Positions 1 through 14,500 of a stretch of DNA of 64,000 nucleotides are shown piece by piece. This DNA comes from Acanthochlamys bracteata (Eukaryota; Streptophyta; Magnoliopsida; Pandanales; Velloziaceae), in contig CM034129.1 of assembly GCA_019914995.1 (NCBI GenBank), positions 5,159,725 through 5,223,724 of the forward strand, in the 5' to 3' direction. Position 1 is the stretch's first letter. Each line of letters begins with the position of its first letter. Position numbers and translations under genes: made by a program. Under the pieces are notes generated by a model. The model had not been told where the DNA came from. It searched no databases and saw only the letters and a list, made by a program, of their open reading frames with translations.

Positions 1-2640
1 TAGAAAAGTTTATGATAAGATTTTATTATACTTAGCTTTTATTACTTTTTTAGATAAAAATTTATTTTTAAAAAACTTTTGAAATACTTTTTATGTTAGA
101 ATATCTTATTTTAAATTTCCAAATATCCCCACATAATTCATTCATAAATAAGTTTTCTAACCAAAAAAATTCACTTCTAGTAAATTTTTTTAATAATTAT
201 TTTTGTATAGTTTCTTTAAACCTATACAAAATTATTTTTCAAAAATCATTTCGCTTTAGAAAGAAAACCACATTTCTATTTATAGTTACTCATGAGTTAA
301 TAAAATTTTAGCCTAAAAAAAATTAGTTCATAAAACTTATTAGAAACGATTATAGGACTGTTTGAAATACTTATGAAATAAATTTATAATAAGAAATTTT
401 ATTAAGTAAAATATTTCTATACTTTTTAAAATTTTAAATTAAATTTTATAAATATTATATAAAATTTATTAAAACATATAAATTAAAAATTAAAAAATTT
501 ATTCAGAACAAGAAACTAAACAAATTGTATAAGTTATCCTGTAAGACCTTTTTTCTAAGAAGATATTATATGCGATTAAGGCGTGTTTACCTAAGGGGTG
601 GAAGTGGAGTTTTGAGGGAAGTGGAGTTTTTAGAAATAAATTTAAAAAATAAAATAAAAAATAAAAAATATTTAATAAAAAATAAAATTTTATATTAAGT
701 ATATATTTTTAGTAAGTTTTAAATTTGAATTTTTAAAAAAATTTTATTGATAAAAAAATTTATTTTAATTTTTATAAGTATTTATGTGAAATTTGAGTTT
801 AAAGAAAGTGGAGTTTAGGGGTGTTGGTAAACACGCCCTAAATACCATTACGTAAGAGAATAATGATTTCATTTGACCGATCTTATTTTACTGATTTATT
901 TTGTATAACTATTAACAATCACATCTAAATTTCAAATCTTATAACTAAATACTGTTAAATGGAGGTTGAATTGAAAAAAAAGTATAGTACTATAAAAAAC
1001 AAGTCTCGTTTCTCGAAATTCTAATTTGTCATGTTCCTATGCTTTCTACTTCCCAAAACATAGATTTAGAATAAGAAACATCACCAAATATTTTTCTCAA
1101 TTAAAATCTGAAATCACCAAAACATAGATCCAATTGGATGCCTTCTCTAAATATATATTAAAGACTTTAATATCTGATCTATCAGCTCTATTAAACCTAT
1201 AAGGTGTGTTTTCTTTATATCTTACACTTATTCTTTTACAAATATTAGTTTAAGCTCTCCTTTCAATTATTTCCTTTTAACTTATTCTTTCAAATAAATA
1301 CAAAAGTTACTTATTTTTAATAATACTATTTATAATAATTTATTTTTGCTAAATAAATAACTTTTAGTAGTTACTTTTGAAAAAATAGTTATTTTTAAAC
1401 AAATAATCTATATTTAGTGAGTGGACGGCTGAGATTTTTGAGAAAATCAATCAAATTTACTGTTAGGTTCAGATAGAGGTCGCTGTGGGCCTACATTTTG
1501 GTTAGGCGGTCTGCAGTCATCATAAGTTTCCCCTAAAAATAGAAAAAAAAAGATAAATTTAAAAGAACAAAAAAAATAAAGACAATGATATCTCTTTCTT
1601 ACCGACTAAGTATGGAGATAAATAGTAACTACGGCCTGTTCCTGCGAATTATTATTATGTACGCCTTAATTTGCAAATGTAGTCTTACTTTTGGGGTTAA
1701 TTCAAAGATTAACAACGGATATATTTAACTAGTACCTTTTTTTTAATTAATTTAGAAATCAACTACTTCTAGAAGATTAGAATGTCAAAGGCTTTGTCTG
1801 TACAAGTACTGCTTGAGAAAATTAGAGAAGAAAAAGTTTTCTCCAATGTTTTTCTCGAAACTTCATTGTTGCTTAAATAACATGCAGCAAATATTTTAGG
1901 AAATTTACAAACCGTATTAGCCAAGTAAGTAGCTCACTAAAATCTAACAAAAATCTCTTCTAAGTTCTGATGAATAACACTAACCAAAATTTTCATTTAG
2001 AGTGTTTTTACTTAGGAAATAAATTCAGTATATTTAAGTCTTTACTAAATTGATTTAAAAAATTAAATGAAAAATTAAAATATTTTAAAAATAAATTTTT
2101 ATAATAATTTTATAAAAAACTATTATTTAATTTATATTAAAAATAAATTTAAAAAATAAAATTTAAAGTAATAATAAATAAGTCCTTATATTGTATAAAA
2201 CCTACTAATAAGAACTGGTCCAGATAGAAGAGCTTCGTTTTTGCTTGAAGCTAACTGTTTGTTAAATAAAACCCTCAAAGGAAATACTCGAGACTGGAAG
2301 AAGCTGAATTTTCTGTGAAACTAATTGCTTGCAACAAACTATTATTTCAATAAACAGTATTTACTTGACCCATGCTGCAAAAGCATAAATCCCATTTTAC
2401 CCTCCTAAAAAAACTGAATTACAAACACGACTTTCAAACCACTATATGAATTCTCAAACATTTCATCCGACGGCGTTTTCTTTCCTCTCTCTCTCTCTAT
2501 TTTCTCCTCAACCTCCCTTGAAAATACCTCTACCCAATTTTTGTCTCTCGTGTTTATTTCTAGATCTCAATCGATTGAAGGAATCGGGAGTTTGCTTGTA
2601 GATCTGTGGGAAGAAGTTGTTGATCTTGTTCTTGTTGTAG
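1..2640. other. AT-rich intergenic DNA and upstream region of the VAMP gene
   Basis: No gene is supported here. The sequence is dominated by A/T runs typical of plant intergenic DNA. It holds one clear inverted-repeat element (580-838, listed separately) and other AT-rich stretches, such as about 345-525 and 2030-2180, that resemble eroded MITEs. The last 200 bases lose the AT bias and carry a CT-rich tract near 2485-2502, which fits the promoter and 5' leader of the VAMP gene that starts at 2677. Small open frames here show no recognisable protein. Confidence 0.7.
580..838. mobile_element. Tourist-like MITE with TAA target duplication
   Basis: A roughly 259-bp AT-rich element. Its left end, GGCGTGTTTACC (580-591), is matched by the exact reverse complement GGTAAACACGCC at 826-837. 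TAA lies directly outside both ends (577-579 and 839-841). Subterminal blocks with GTGGAGTTT occur near both ends. A 3-bp TAA duplication is the hallmark of PIF/Harbinger (Tourist) MITEs. It has no coding capacity. A related copy probably lies at 45348-45548. Confidence 0.7.
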
Positions 2641-2676
2641 GGATTTTTGAAACTCGGTAAGGATTTGAATCGAATC

Positions 2677-5084
2677 ATGGGAGGACAGACGGCGCTGATT
2701 TACAGCTTCGTTGCGAGAGGAACAGTGATCTTAGCAGAGTACACGGAGTTCACCGGAAACTTCACCAGCATCGCTTCTCAGTGTCTCCAGAAGCTTCCGG
2801 CTTCAAACAACAAGTTCACCTACAACTGCGATGGCCACACGTTCAACTACCTTGTTGAAGACGGTTTCAGTCAGTATTCTTCTCTCTATTGCTGTTTCTC
2901 TTTGTTTTTTGAAGTTCTGCTGTTTTTGTTGTTGTTATCAATCGATCGAGTTTGCTTTCCTATTCTGAGTTTTCATTTTTTTAAAATTGTGGAAGATTTT
3001 GTCCATAATTAGTCTCGAGCTGTGTTTGTCGGTGTGCTATAGTGTTAGAGTTGAACTGGACGAATTTTACTTATTTTTTAGTACTATCTGCAAAAGCGGA
3101 AGGAGATCTGGAGATATCTTTTCTTCTCAAAAGTGTTGTAAGCTTGGATCTGGATATGTTTATACTTGACTAGAAGCTACAGTGTCTTATCTCATGTCAA
3201 TCGCAGTATTTTCGAACTTTGTTAACTGCTTCGTTCACTTGAGTTGATGTTGCTGATCGAGATTTTGTGTTTGGGTTTTGGGTAAATGGTCAGTGGTGAG
3301 GTATGGTAAATCGTGGTAGATCTAGTTATGGAGTACCTGATGTCAATTTTATCCTTGCTAGCTCATGTATTCATGAGTTTTGTGCATTCTATAATCTGAA
3401 GTTTCAGAGCTTCAGTCAATTGTTTTTATTATTTTGTGTTGGTGTGAACGTGATTTACAAATTAAGGTGAAGAACTCATTTCATGAGTTCAGTGCAGGAC
3501 GAGTGTTGTTTAGGTGCGATCTAATTCTTTTAGCATTTTTTCCTGGTTTTCAATTCTATTTTGGTTTGAGAATGATAGTGTAGATTCATCTTTGGCTTAT
3601 AGCATTGTTATATGGTGCTGTAACTGCTTTCCGGTTCCTGTCAAGATGATTTATTATTTGATATACTCTAAACTCAGTAGTTAGATATGCACTAGATGAA
3701 AGAAAGTAGTGAATGGATTATAGTGATTGGGAGAAGTTCAAATTTCTTTGTGTAATACTCTTAGGTTATTGAAGGATTGCTTGATAATGCTTTGTAGCTG
3801 TGATGTACTGCTGCAGAGGCTTTGGTATGGTTTATGAAGATGATTTCATTCGTTTGCAAAAGAACCTATATGAAGATTGTTTGGAACAATGAGATACTTT
3901 GGAATAAACTCCGATGTTGATATGCCATATGTCTTATAGTTATGTGACCTTGGAAGCAAGTGATTTTGATCATTAGAGGTTTTTATCATAGGTTGTCTGA
4001 TAGATCGATTGTTATATACAGTACTAAGCTCTGTTCCTACCTGTTTATTAGACTTCTATTCTGCATGAGTGTATCAACTGGCTAGTTGTTTCGGATGCTT
4101 GGGCCAATTTTCTGGACAATAACAGTAGTCTAATTTGTAGACTTTATGATGCTTGAAAGGTTGTTCCAAATTTTGGTACTAAACTAACTCTGTTTTTGGT
4201 TTGCAGCTTACTGTGTGGTGGCAGTTGAATCACTTGGCAGACAAATTCCAATAGCATTCCTTGAGAGGATCAAGGAAGATTTCCAGAAGAGATATGGAGG
4301 AGGCAAAGCTGCAACTGCTTCAGCCAATAGCCTTAACAGAGAGTTTGGGTACCTTCTCAGTTCTTGTTAGCTCTTGCAATTGTAAAAGGTGAAAAAAAGT
4401 GTTTGGCTTATTACGTAAACACACTATCTTGATGCTGTAATTGCCTTCTCAGACCTAAGCTGAAGGAGCACATGCAGTACTGTGTGGACCATCCGGAAGA
4501 AATTAGCAAGTTGTCTAAGGTCAAAGCTCAGGTCTCTGAGGTTAAAGGTGTTATGATGGAAAACATTGAGAAGGTAATGGCCTGCACACGCTTAAAAAAT
4601 GATCATTCTTAATTTTTATTGAAGTTATTTGACTAAAAAGCTACTGTAGAGGTGCCCTTCTGAACTGTTTTTTTTTTCCATCTTGAATCTGTTTGACAGG
4701 TGCTTGATCGGGGTGAGAAGATTGAACTGCTTGTTGACAAAACAGAGAATCTCCGTTCTCAGGTATGACAGTAACCAACCTCCTCTCTTTACTGGATTAG
4801 CTTAGCAACATCGAATTAGTTCAAACCAGATTGCTGGTGAAGATTCCCAACTTATCAGTATATGTGTTTCAGAGTTCTTGGTGAGTTTTTCAGAAAGCGG
4901 TTAGTTGATTAAAGAATTGGTTGTTATTGCTTGGTTGCAGGCACAGGACTTCAGGCAGCAAGGAACTAAGATGAGGAGAAAGATGTGGCTGCAGAACATG
5001 AAGATCAAACTGATTGTATTGGGCATCATCATCGCATTGATCCTCATCATTGTGTTGTCTGTCTGTCATGGCTTCAAGTGCTGA
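2677..5084 (+). CDS. VAMP721: Vesicle-associated membrane protein, VAMP72 (longin R-SNARE) group
   Basis: Five exons: 2677-2869, 4207-4348, 4453-4573, 4700-4762 and 4941-5084, joining to 220 residues. Exons 1-2 encode a longin domain (starts [15 protein letters not shown], with [11 protein letters not shown] near residue 55). Exons 3-5 encode the R-SNARE motif and a C-terminal membrane anchor of about 20 hydrophobic residues ([15 protein letters not shown]) ending in HGFKC. The zero-layer arginine is about R156 in [12 protein letters not shown]. Plant VAMP72 proteins sit on secretory and endosomal vesicles and pair with syntaxins such as SYP121/SYP132 in exocytosis and immune secretion. Length matches the family (about 219-221). 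The exact paralogue (721, 722, 725 or 726) cannot be fixed from sequence alone. Intron 1 is long (1.3 kb). The start is the first ATG that opens the conserved longin sequence. Confidence 0.95.
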
Positions 5085-7731
5085 GCACTGATTGATGTGG
5101 AAATGGAAGTGTACTTCCGTGTGGTGCTACCCAGTAAAAATAGATATCATTTACTAGTATATCAAAATATATGCTGTGCTGATTGTTTATGCTAGTTTTT
5201 GATGATGCTGGTGGAACAACAACTTGCCTTGTGGATTCCTTCTAGGAAATTTGCGCTGCTATTGGTTTTGTATCTACATGTCTACATGTATAGCTTAAAA
5301 GAGATACTAGGTAAAACCAATTGTCTTGATTCAATTTCATGGGGACTTAATGTGTTTGGTGTTCTTTTTGTTCCTTGGTTGATGATAATCAGTTGTGGCA
5401 CCTATTTCCCAAACGAGTAACACTAGCTGACAAACTTCTGCTTGAGCTTGATTTTGATACATGTTCCGCCAGTGGGTCAGTACTGTTGGAAGCACCAAAC
5501 TTCATTTAGATTGTGTAATGTTGTTCCAGTATGTGAAGGAAGATGGCATGGTTTTTGTAAACGGAACCAGTTGTGCTTTTATGTGAGGTCCACTGCTTTG
5601 CTTGGATGGTATTCAAATGTACACGTGGAGAGCTCAGTGGGGATTTGCAAGTTTGTTCCTTTGGGCGAGTTATACAAGACTTTCTTACCGGCGGTTCTTC
5701 TCCTATAAGCTGATAGTGTTCACTGGCGGCTTATTTCTTTTCACATTGAGTTGTTAGATAGCCTAAGGGAAATTTTGGAAATGCTTTTAAAAAGTAATTA
5801 TTTAAAGTTAAATATCTAAAAAATATTTAAAACATGATTTTATTTTTAAATTTAAAAAAATAATACTAAAATCTTATTACTTAAAATTTTGTTTAATTAG
5901 AGAATATTATAGACTATATATTAAGAAATTTGAAGTGTGGAGTTAGAAAAGTTTAGTCAAATATTATCTAAGTCTTCTGTCTAGAGATTGGCTCACCCTT
6001 TGATCATCAATTATTTATTTAGAATTTTTATGAACCGTTTTATTTTAGAATAAATAATTTATTCGAGACGGGTAGTCTGCTTCAACCATATTTGATCCAT
6101 CTTGCGATATAGCATACCTGAGATACCTGAGGACTCTTCAAAGATGTAGAGATTCTAGTGGTGGATTTTGCCCATCCTATATTTACACGTTCACAGCTTG
6201 TACTGAAGGTGGACTTGAAAAGCAGCTGGTTGAACAGCTGAGAACTCTACTCAAACAATCTACTTTACCTAATAATAATAATAACAATATGAGTTTGGTA
6301 TGAAGTTGGATTCTAAGTCTACAAATAACGATAGTTTAATCCTTATAAATAAAAGCTTAATGCTTAATGCATGTTAGGAAATACATAAAAGTTTGAGATG
6401 CCTTCTGATTTAATTTTATGAATTAATAATTCCCTAAGCAGAAGGTTTTATAACTTGAGCTAGTTGCTCAATTCATGAGTAAATTTTGATACGTTTTGGC
6501 TAATCTTTTTTAACTCTTTTTTATTTTAATTATTTATTTTATATTTTTTAATTAAATTTGATATAATAAGTATAAATTAAAAATATATACATAATAAGAT
6601 CTTATTATTTATTTTTATTATATTTGTAAAATAAAAATATAAGTTATTTTTTATATTTTTAAAAATATATCTATTATATAAAAATTTAATTTCAAAAGCA
6701 CTCACAAATATCTACTAAATGTGTGTGTAATTTGTTCAATTCATGAGTAAGGTTCTAAAAATGAATTAAAATATACATTATTCAAAATAAATTATTAGAA
6801 TAAAAATATTATTTAAAAAAAATTAAAAACTATTTGAATGCGAAAAATACAACTAAGATATAAAAGCAAAAGTTTTTTTGTATATTGAAATATGCGTTGT
6901 ATGTACTTGTTATTAATGCAAACCCCTCGGAGATCTTTGAATACGGTTTGAAACAATTAGAACTTAGAGAGGCTCTCATTTTGAGTAATTCAATTTTATT
7001 AGCAATTTTACATATCCAAACATTTGATTCATTAGTATTGACAGATCTAGAGGAGCGTTTGAGATGAAGAATATTTTTATTTTTTTAAAAATAAGTTTTA
7101 TATTTTTTATTTAAAAATAAAAAATAAAAAAATTTATTATATAGAATTTTTAATTTTTTAAAAATTTTAAATAAAATTTTCTAAATATTTATAAAATATA
7201 TATTAAAAAACATAAAATTAAAAATTAAAAAACATTTAAAAAATGCTCAGGGCTCTCTAATGTTGAACTATTCTTATGAGTTCTCTCATTATTTATAAAA
7301 AAGTTCCGGAGTTGTCGCCAAGATGTTTCATTTCATTACGAAAAGTTATTTAAAAATATTTAAAAAATTATTTTTAGATAAAAATATTTTTACTTTTATA
7401 TTTTTATTTAAAATATAATAAAAATAATTAATTAAAAAATTTTAGAATATAAAATATTTATATACTTTTATAAATATTTAAAAAATTTATTAGATGAATA
7501 AATTTGAAAAATAAAATTTGGTCTTTATGAAAAGTAAGACCAAATTCATCCTAAGAAGTAAGAACTGAGGGATCAAACATTATATTTTATTTTCTTATTT
7601 TATTTAAGTTTTTTATTTAACAATTTTTTTGATATTTTATCTTTTTTTTATACCAGAGAACTATTTGTCCTCCGTTTGTCCCCTATCCAGCTCCAGCTCT
7701 AAAAGCCGCGACAAAGAAAGAAGAACAAGAA
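5085..7731. other. VAMP 3' UTR, then AT-rich intergenic DNA up to SCY2
   Basis: The first 350-650 bases after the VAMP stop have mixed composition and are probably its 3' UTR; the small open frames there (5199-5708) have no family resemblance. From about 5760 on the sequence is AT-rich, with MITE-like stretches near 5770-5930 and 7053-7260 (the latter begins GAGCGTTTGAGA and ends near AAAAATGCTC) and further eroded copies near 6500-6700 and 7340-7500. The 100 bases before 7732 should hold the SCY2 promoter and leader. No clear TATA box was identified. Confidence 0.6.
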
Positions 7732-8568
7732 ATGGCTACGGCGGCGGTGGCAGTAGCTCCAGGAAGCAAAGCTTCCGCATTGATCCAGTCAAATTCATCC
7801 GCTTTCTTCTCCCGCCAGGCTGCGACCTCGGTCTCTGTCTCTCTTCCTTCTCCTTCGATAAAGAAGACAAGCCGTTGTCTCTGCCGTTGCGTTGCTACGC
7901 CTGACACCGAACAAACTGGTAGCTAAGTACATATGGTTTCGAAAATCGCTTTTTCTTTGTTGTCTTAATCTCCACTTGAAATTTGTTGAATTTCGTAACT
8001 TTACTACTTTATGGGGAAAATAATCTTTTATATAGATAGATAGATTAGATAGATAGAGAGATAGATAGATAGACAGATAGATGGATGGATAGATAGATAG
8101 ATATATAGATGGATGGATAGATAGGTAGATGTTGGAGTTGAGTGGAGACGAGATTTGCGGATAGAATTCTGATAAACCTCTACATCTAAAAAGACTGAAA
8201 TATGGCATCTTTTTTCTGTGAATTAGGTTACGATGGAAGGAGTTGAAGTGCATGTAACATATAGTAAGCAAGTGTACTCAATCGCACGTACTTTAACCAT
8301 TCCGCAAGGACAGTCAGGGAGCTAAATTTTACAGTAAGGATGGACAGATAAGTTTCTCTAAGGAGCTCTTAATTTAGCCATTCATGACACAAAAGAACAT
8401 AGCTTTAAGATGAGTCGGCACAGTGCTCATGAGTCATGTCAGCAATTGCTCCTCCTGAAAAGCATATTCAAAAGTCGGTCATTCAGGGTAGTCCATTTTG
8501 GATCCACATTGTAATCCAATTTGTCATTTCTAAGACAAGCTACATAACCTTGGAGCTACATTTATTCA

Positions 8569-8599
<31 letters not shown>

Positions 8600-11500
8600 G
8601 CCTTGGATCTATATGGAACTACATCCAGAACAGTCCTGATATTTAGTTTTGGCACCAAAGTTGATTATTGTAAAGTATATCTAATTTGGTCAAAGATGTT
8701 ATTTCATATAATATGGTTTTTTGGAGAGTTTTTTTATTTTGGCAAAAAGTGGCCGCAAACAAGTTAGTTTTGTGGGATACATTTCCAAACTTACTTGGGC
8801 TTTTGGTGACTTCTACTCTTTTTCATGTTGGAACAAGTTATTTGAAATTTGGAATAGTACTTTTGCAACTTGCCATTCAGGGCTTCAAAACTGTGATTTG
8901 AGGAGAAATTGTTGGTACCTTTATCTAGAACAAGCTTACAGATTTCTCACCAGTGCACATAGTCACTTATGTCTTTTCTTCACTGTTAGGTGGTAAAAGG
9001 GCTGTCTGATAATTGATTTCAGTTGGCATTTATGTTTTATTAGAAATGGCAAGCCTTTAAACCAATTAGCATTTTATTTGGTAAGCTTTTGAAGCTGTTC
9101 CAGGGTTGCAATCTTTCATTCGATGTTGGTGCCAGGCGATTGACACCTGATACGATGACAGCTAAGAATTTTAGAAGAATGGTAGGTGACTACAAATTCA
9201 AAACATGTTTTTGTAGGTGTCTATGCAATCTTTTAGCACAATACGACCTCACAAATAACTAAAATTGTCAAGCATTTCTTATGTCATCTTCTTGTATATA
9301 GTAGTGCCCAAAGGCCCCAAACCCGCTATTAAACTTGCCTTTTCAAAATCAAGTAAAGTACCTTTTGGCACATAATTAACATTTTAGTTTCTCCATCATT
9401 GAGTTGGTTCCAATATATATTGTCACTCTTAATTTAGCCATTTCAAAATTCAGCAATAAATTAGAACAAGTGAGTTTGTTCAGTAAATGATTTATCAGGC
9501 TATTCAATACCTTGAAAATTACATGATTGATTAAATTCTATGATTATTTTCTCCTAAATTACTTTGATAACAAATTGTAATCTCCCATCCATACGAGTTT
9601 GATGGACCAAATTGCTTCCGGTAATTTGTAGATGAAGTTGTTAAATGTTTGTGTTACGCACAGTTTAATGGCAACCCGTGATTTAGTGTGTTGATTGATC
9701 TTTTTCTCCCAATTTATTTTCTGGATATTGTTCACCGTTGTTATTCTAATGCTTAGTCATCTATGCAAGTTTTCCTGAAGAATGCTCAAGGTATTGCTGA
9801 AGTAGTTACACTGTGTTTTGTATTCAGGTCGTTCTTTTCAGCTTTATGGCACTCTGTCCTGTGTGTTTAATGGCCAAACAAGCTTCAGAATGGCGAATGC
9901 TTGCCGAGATTCCTGTAAAGAGAGGCCTTTTCTACAAACTAGATTACCACTAAGCTTCTCCAGGAGACGGTTTCACATCAGGAGTTCAGATAGTTCTGTT
10001 AGAAATTCCATTGATAATCCTGCAGATTTAAGTTCTTCCCATTCAGAGCTTGCTTCGATGAATTCAAATGGGGAGATAGGTCTACAGTTGAGCAACGACG
10101 GGAATAGATCTCATTCGTCGCAGCTTGTATCCAAGAGGTTTAATAATCGGTTTCTAAATTTTGTTCGGTTAGGGTCTGTCATCAATAATGCAGCTGAATC
10201 ATTTTTCAAGAGCGAGATTAGGCGCAGACTGTTCATAACTGCAGTACTTATTGTGGCCAGCCGGGTGGGGTACTTCATCCCCTTACCTGGGTTTGATCGA
10301 AGATTGATACCTGAAGATTATCTTAGCTTTGCATCTGGTTCAACAGGTAATTGTTTGCCATGGTCGTATTCTTAATGTTTACAAATTCACCCACATTAAG
10401 AGCATATATATCTTGGATGAGAATATTCAATTAATGTACTTTTCATGATTCATCTTTGGATAGTTTTTTTACCCTTGCCTTGAGGCTTTGCTACTGTTTT
10501 TCATGGTTAATAGTGTGATAGTTTACTTGTATTTGCAGATGAACTTGGTGAGTTCACAACTGAGCTTAAGCTGTCGTTTTTCCAGCTTGGAATTAGTCCG
10601 CAAATTGCGGCTTCGATTCTCATGCAGGTAAATCATGCCTACAATTGATCGTTTGATACATGTCTAAATGCTTAGCAAGAAAAAGGCTAACTTACTTCAA
10701 TTGGCTACTTCTAAAATTATTTCGTGCGTTATTTTTTCAGACATTGCTACGGATTTCTAAGACAGATTTCTACTATAGCTTTTGCACTTGTAACAATTAT
10801 TGCCTAATTTGTTTTAAGAAAAAGTAAATGTAATTATCATAACAGGCATGATCTTCTACTTCTACTGCCCTTCTTTTATGCTTGGCTACGCCTTGAGGAT
10901 TTAAAATGGTGACCTACTGACTTAGCTGGTTGGATTGCTTTGATCTGTGATTATATCAACTTGCCACTTGAGTTCCTCATGGTGGTTTTATGTATACTAG
11001 ATCTATTCCTTGCAAGTACAAATCTAGTTTCTGATTTATTTCTTTTTCTACCCCATGCCCCTTCTAAACATTCCTTTACATGGTACTAGGTGCTCTGTCA
11101 CATTGTTCCTTCTCTAGTGAAGCTACGGAAAGAAGGCATAGATGGGCACGAAAAGATTAAAGGATATATGTGTGTCTAGTACTCATCTCAAATAGTGAGA
11201 AAATATCTTGTTGCACAATTTGCTAGAGATTCTTCTTGAGCAAGCAAATTAACACGTGGTCGTTTGTAACTGATGATTCCAGATGGTGGAGTTCACTTGG
11301 TTTTGCAATTGTGGAGGCTGTTATCGTTGCATGCTACTCACTTCAATATTCAATCTATGCAGCAAATCACAGGTTCGGCTTCCATATCCTAGCTTCTGGT
11401 TTTTCTTTGTTTGCCTTTGTGATGTATGGAGTTTTTTGTTTTAGTCAATATTTCATTCTGAGGAACTACTATGTGTTGATCCCTATAGGTTTGCTAGTAA

Positions 11501-14500
11501 TTCATCTGTTGATCTTTTTTGGGTTGAACTTGTTTGAATTTTTTATTTGCTGCTAACAGCGTCGACCCATTATCAGAAAATTGTGGATGTAAATAGATGG
11601 TTGAGCTAGAAATGGCGTTTGAAGCTTAGAAGTGATCCAAAAAGTTTGTAGTGTTTCACCTAGGAGAAGATGGCGTCTTTTTTTCCATCTTATCTGCTAT
11701 TTAGTTTACATAAGTTTAACTGTGGATTAGGTAGCCATCTGAGTGAAACTTCTTTGATTGTAGTCTCAAAGAAGACATATAATAATGTTGGCGTGAAGTT
11801 CATACTGAAATGTATACAAGCAATTTTGGATTAAATACAGCTTCAAAAAGTTTTCACTGACCACAATGGGAAGTCCAGGAAGAAAGTAAAATGGTTACTT
11901 ATAACCTAGATGGATAGTGTGATGAGACTGCTCCAATAAATTTAAAGTTGATGTCAGTTAACCGATGACAAATCCAAATGAGCGTATAAAGCGAGATACT
12001 ACTCAAAAGAGGGATTCTTCTTCTCAAATAAGTTTTAGATTTTAGAATTTTGAGTTAACCTTTTTCCATTGCATCTATTATCCAAGTCCACACAATGATT
12101 ACCTTTAGGTCTGTATAATGCCATGTTGCAGTTCCTGAAAGTTATTCCTGATCCATTTGTTTTCTATTTCAGAGTCAAGCATGTCCTTGTGACAAGCTTC
12201 TATTTGGTTCTTGGTGCAATGTCAATGACATGGATATGTGATACAATATCGGAATCCGGATTTGGTATGTACTTTGCACCTGCCAACTAGTCTCTTGTCA
12301 TACAGCTTAAGTATTAACTTCACAATCATATTTTACTGAAATTTTCTTGAATGTCTATTGCGCTCATGTTACCTTGAAGTGTATGTTTGTGCTGTTTGTA
12401 CCCATCTCTTTTGATGTATGGTTGGGATGGGTGTTTCAAGATGAATGGTAAATTTTTTTTTTTAAAAGGGTACAAAAGGGGTACATGAGGGGTATCCGTA
12501 TTATTACTGGTAGTTATACCATTTCTCAGAATTTCTGTAACATAGACTCTGTATTTGGGGAAGGCTGAAAGCTTCTAACTGATTATGTGCTTTTGACATT
12601 GAGTGCTTATTAACATATTACATTCATTTGCATGTATGTTGGACTATATAGTTAATAGTGGTTGATGTGTTCTTTCCAGGTCAAGGTTCCTCTTTGATTA
12701 TTTGTGTGGGAATTTTGACTGGTTATACAGAAACTCTCTACAAGATGTTTTCTCGGTTATCAGGTATTCCTTGAGAATTTTGTACAACCTCAATTAACTT
12801 TATTAGTTTCCTTTCTTTTCTAGCTAAAGGTCTGAGAATTGCATTGTGCATCTTTCAACCTAGGGGAGTCTAATTCATTTCTATATATTGTCATTGGTCG
12901 TGACTATAATTATAAACCAGTGTTTGTCCAAGAATTTCATTGTGCATCTACTATATGTTTGTCCTTTGACCATATAGTTGCTGAAATGTATCTAGGATAC
13001 CTGAATTTCTTGCTTATAATGCTCCCCTGTGGCTCTCTCATATCCTGCATGTGTGCATAGTTAAGCTCAAGTTTAGTGTTGGAGAATCCTAAGTTGCTGG
13101 CATTGATGTTTTATTTTGTTTACAGGAAATGCAGTAAATTTTTGGCCCTATGTATTTGCTGTGCTAGGAATTTTTGTCATGGTTACTATGTGGGCGGTGC
13201 TTGTTACTGAAGGTTGTAGAAAAATCAAGTTGAAGTATTATGCTTTTAAACTAGCTTCCACTGCAAGGTTTGTGTTCTTTGCCTTTTACATCTTCATTAC
13301 CTTTTTAAGTCTTCTTATGGGAACTTTGTAAAAATCCTTTTTCTTAACCTTTTCTCAATGCTACTTCATCTATAATTATCATGAAAAAACTTAGATGATT
13401 ATTTCTGAAAGTTTTTACTCTATCCCAATAAGATCTCTGATTTCTTCTTGCTCATCATCTCATGTTGTTAAACTTGTTAGCTTTTCATTCTGCTTAGAAT
13501 CATGATTTTGTGGACAGGTATGGGAATTCAGATGTTACCGAGGTTGAGCCTTATATTCCCTTCAACATCAATCCCACTGGAATGCAGCCTGTCCTCACAA
13601 CAACCTACTTGCTAGCTTTTCCTAGCATTATGGCTAGGTGATTTTCGGAACCTCAGTTATGCATTCTTGAACTCAAATGACTCTACGCTTCGTTTGCATA
13701 TTTCTAACGCCGTGCATTCTCTGCAGCATATTTGGTACATCGTTTTGGGAAAACTTAAAGGAGATACTGAACCCTGCATCTTCATCTGGTGCAGAACCAT
13801 GGGTCTTTTACGTAATCTATGGGTTCTTTGTGTTTATGTTCAACATTTTTGACATTGTAAGTATCCAGTTCTTCCTATACATGTTATTTGCCTTGCTGTT
13901 TGGCACTTAGGTTGAGCTTTCATGCTTGTGCATCTGTATATGAAAGCTTATCGACAATGAACCTTCTATATTCCATAGAACTAGTGACATCTGGTAATAC
14001 TGTGAGTTGTTAAATAAATTGAACTTTATGCCTTCTGCAAGCTATTTGCGTACATATTAACCCTCTTGTTACATCTAAAAGAGAAACTATTTTAAAAATT
14101 AGGAAAACTCAACGTCCCCTAGCATATTAATTTTTGGCTGATCTTAAATATACTAAAATTCTTATGTATTTTCACATGTCCTCACGACCGCATTTATATG
14201 ATGCTCTTGATGTAAAATGGGGTACCATTAATGTCGAATTAAATCTTTTGGCTGGGTAATTATTAATGTTGAATATAAATCTCTTGGCAGGCTAATTTAC
14301 CCAAGGAGATATCTGACTACATGACGAAAATGGGTGCAAGAATACCTGACATCAAGCCTGGGAAGGCAACAATAGAGTACTTGACAAAGATTCAGGCCTC
14401 AACCCGCTTTTGGGGTATAGTTTTACTAGCCCTATTGTGTGATAACATATAAGGATGTAAAACTTTTCTATCTCCAATTTTTAGTTGTGCCCTATGTTTC

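Noticed and set aside
7795..8271. Minus-strand frame of 158 codons with Ser/Ile/Tyr/Leu repeats
   Set aside because: It is a translation of the GATA microsatellite plus the reverse of SCY2 exon 1; no protein family supports it.
11236..11556. Apparent 106-residue membrane protein on the plus strand
   Set aside because: It is SCY2 exon 5 (11283-11372) read through its flanking introns.
13677..13910. Plus-strand frame of 77 residues
   Set aside because: It is SCY2 exon 10 with intron read-through on both sides.
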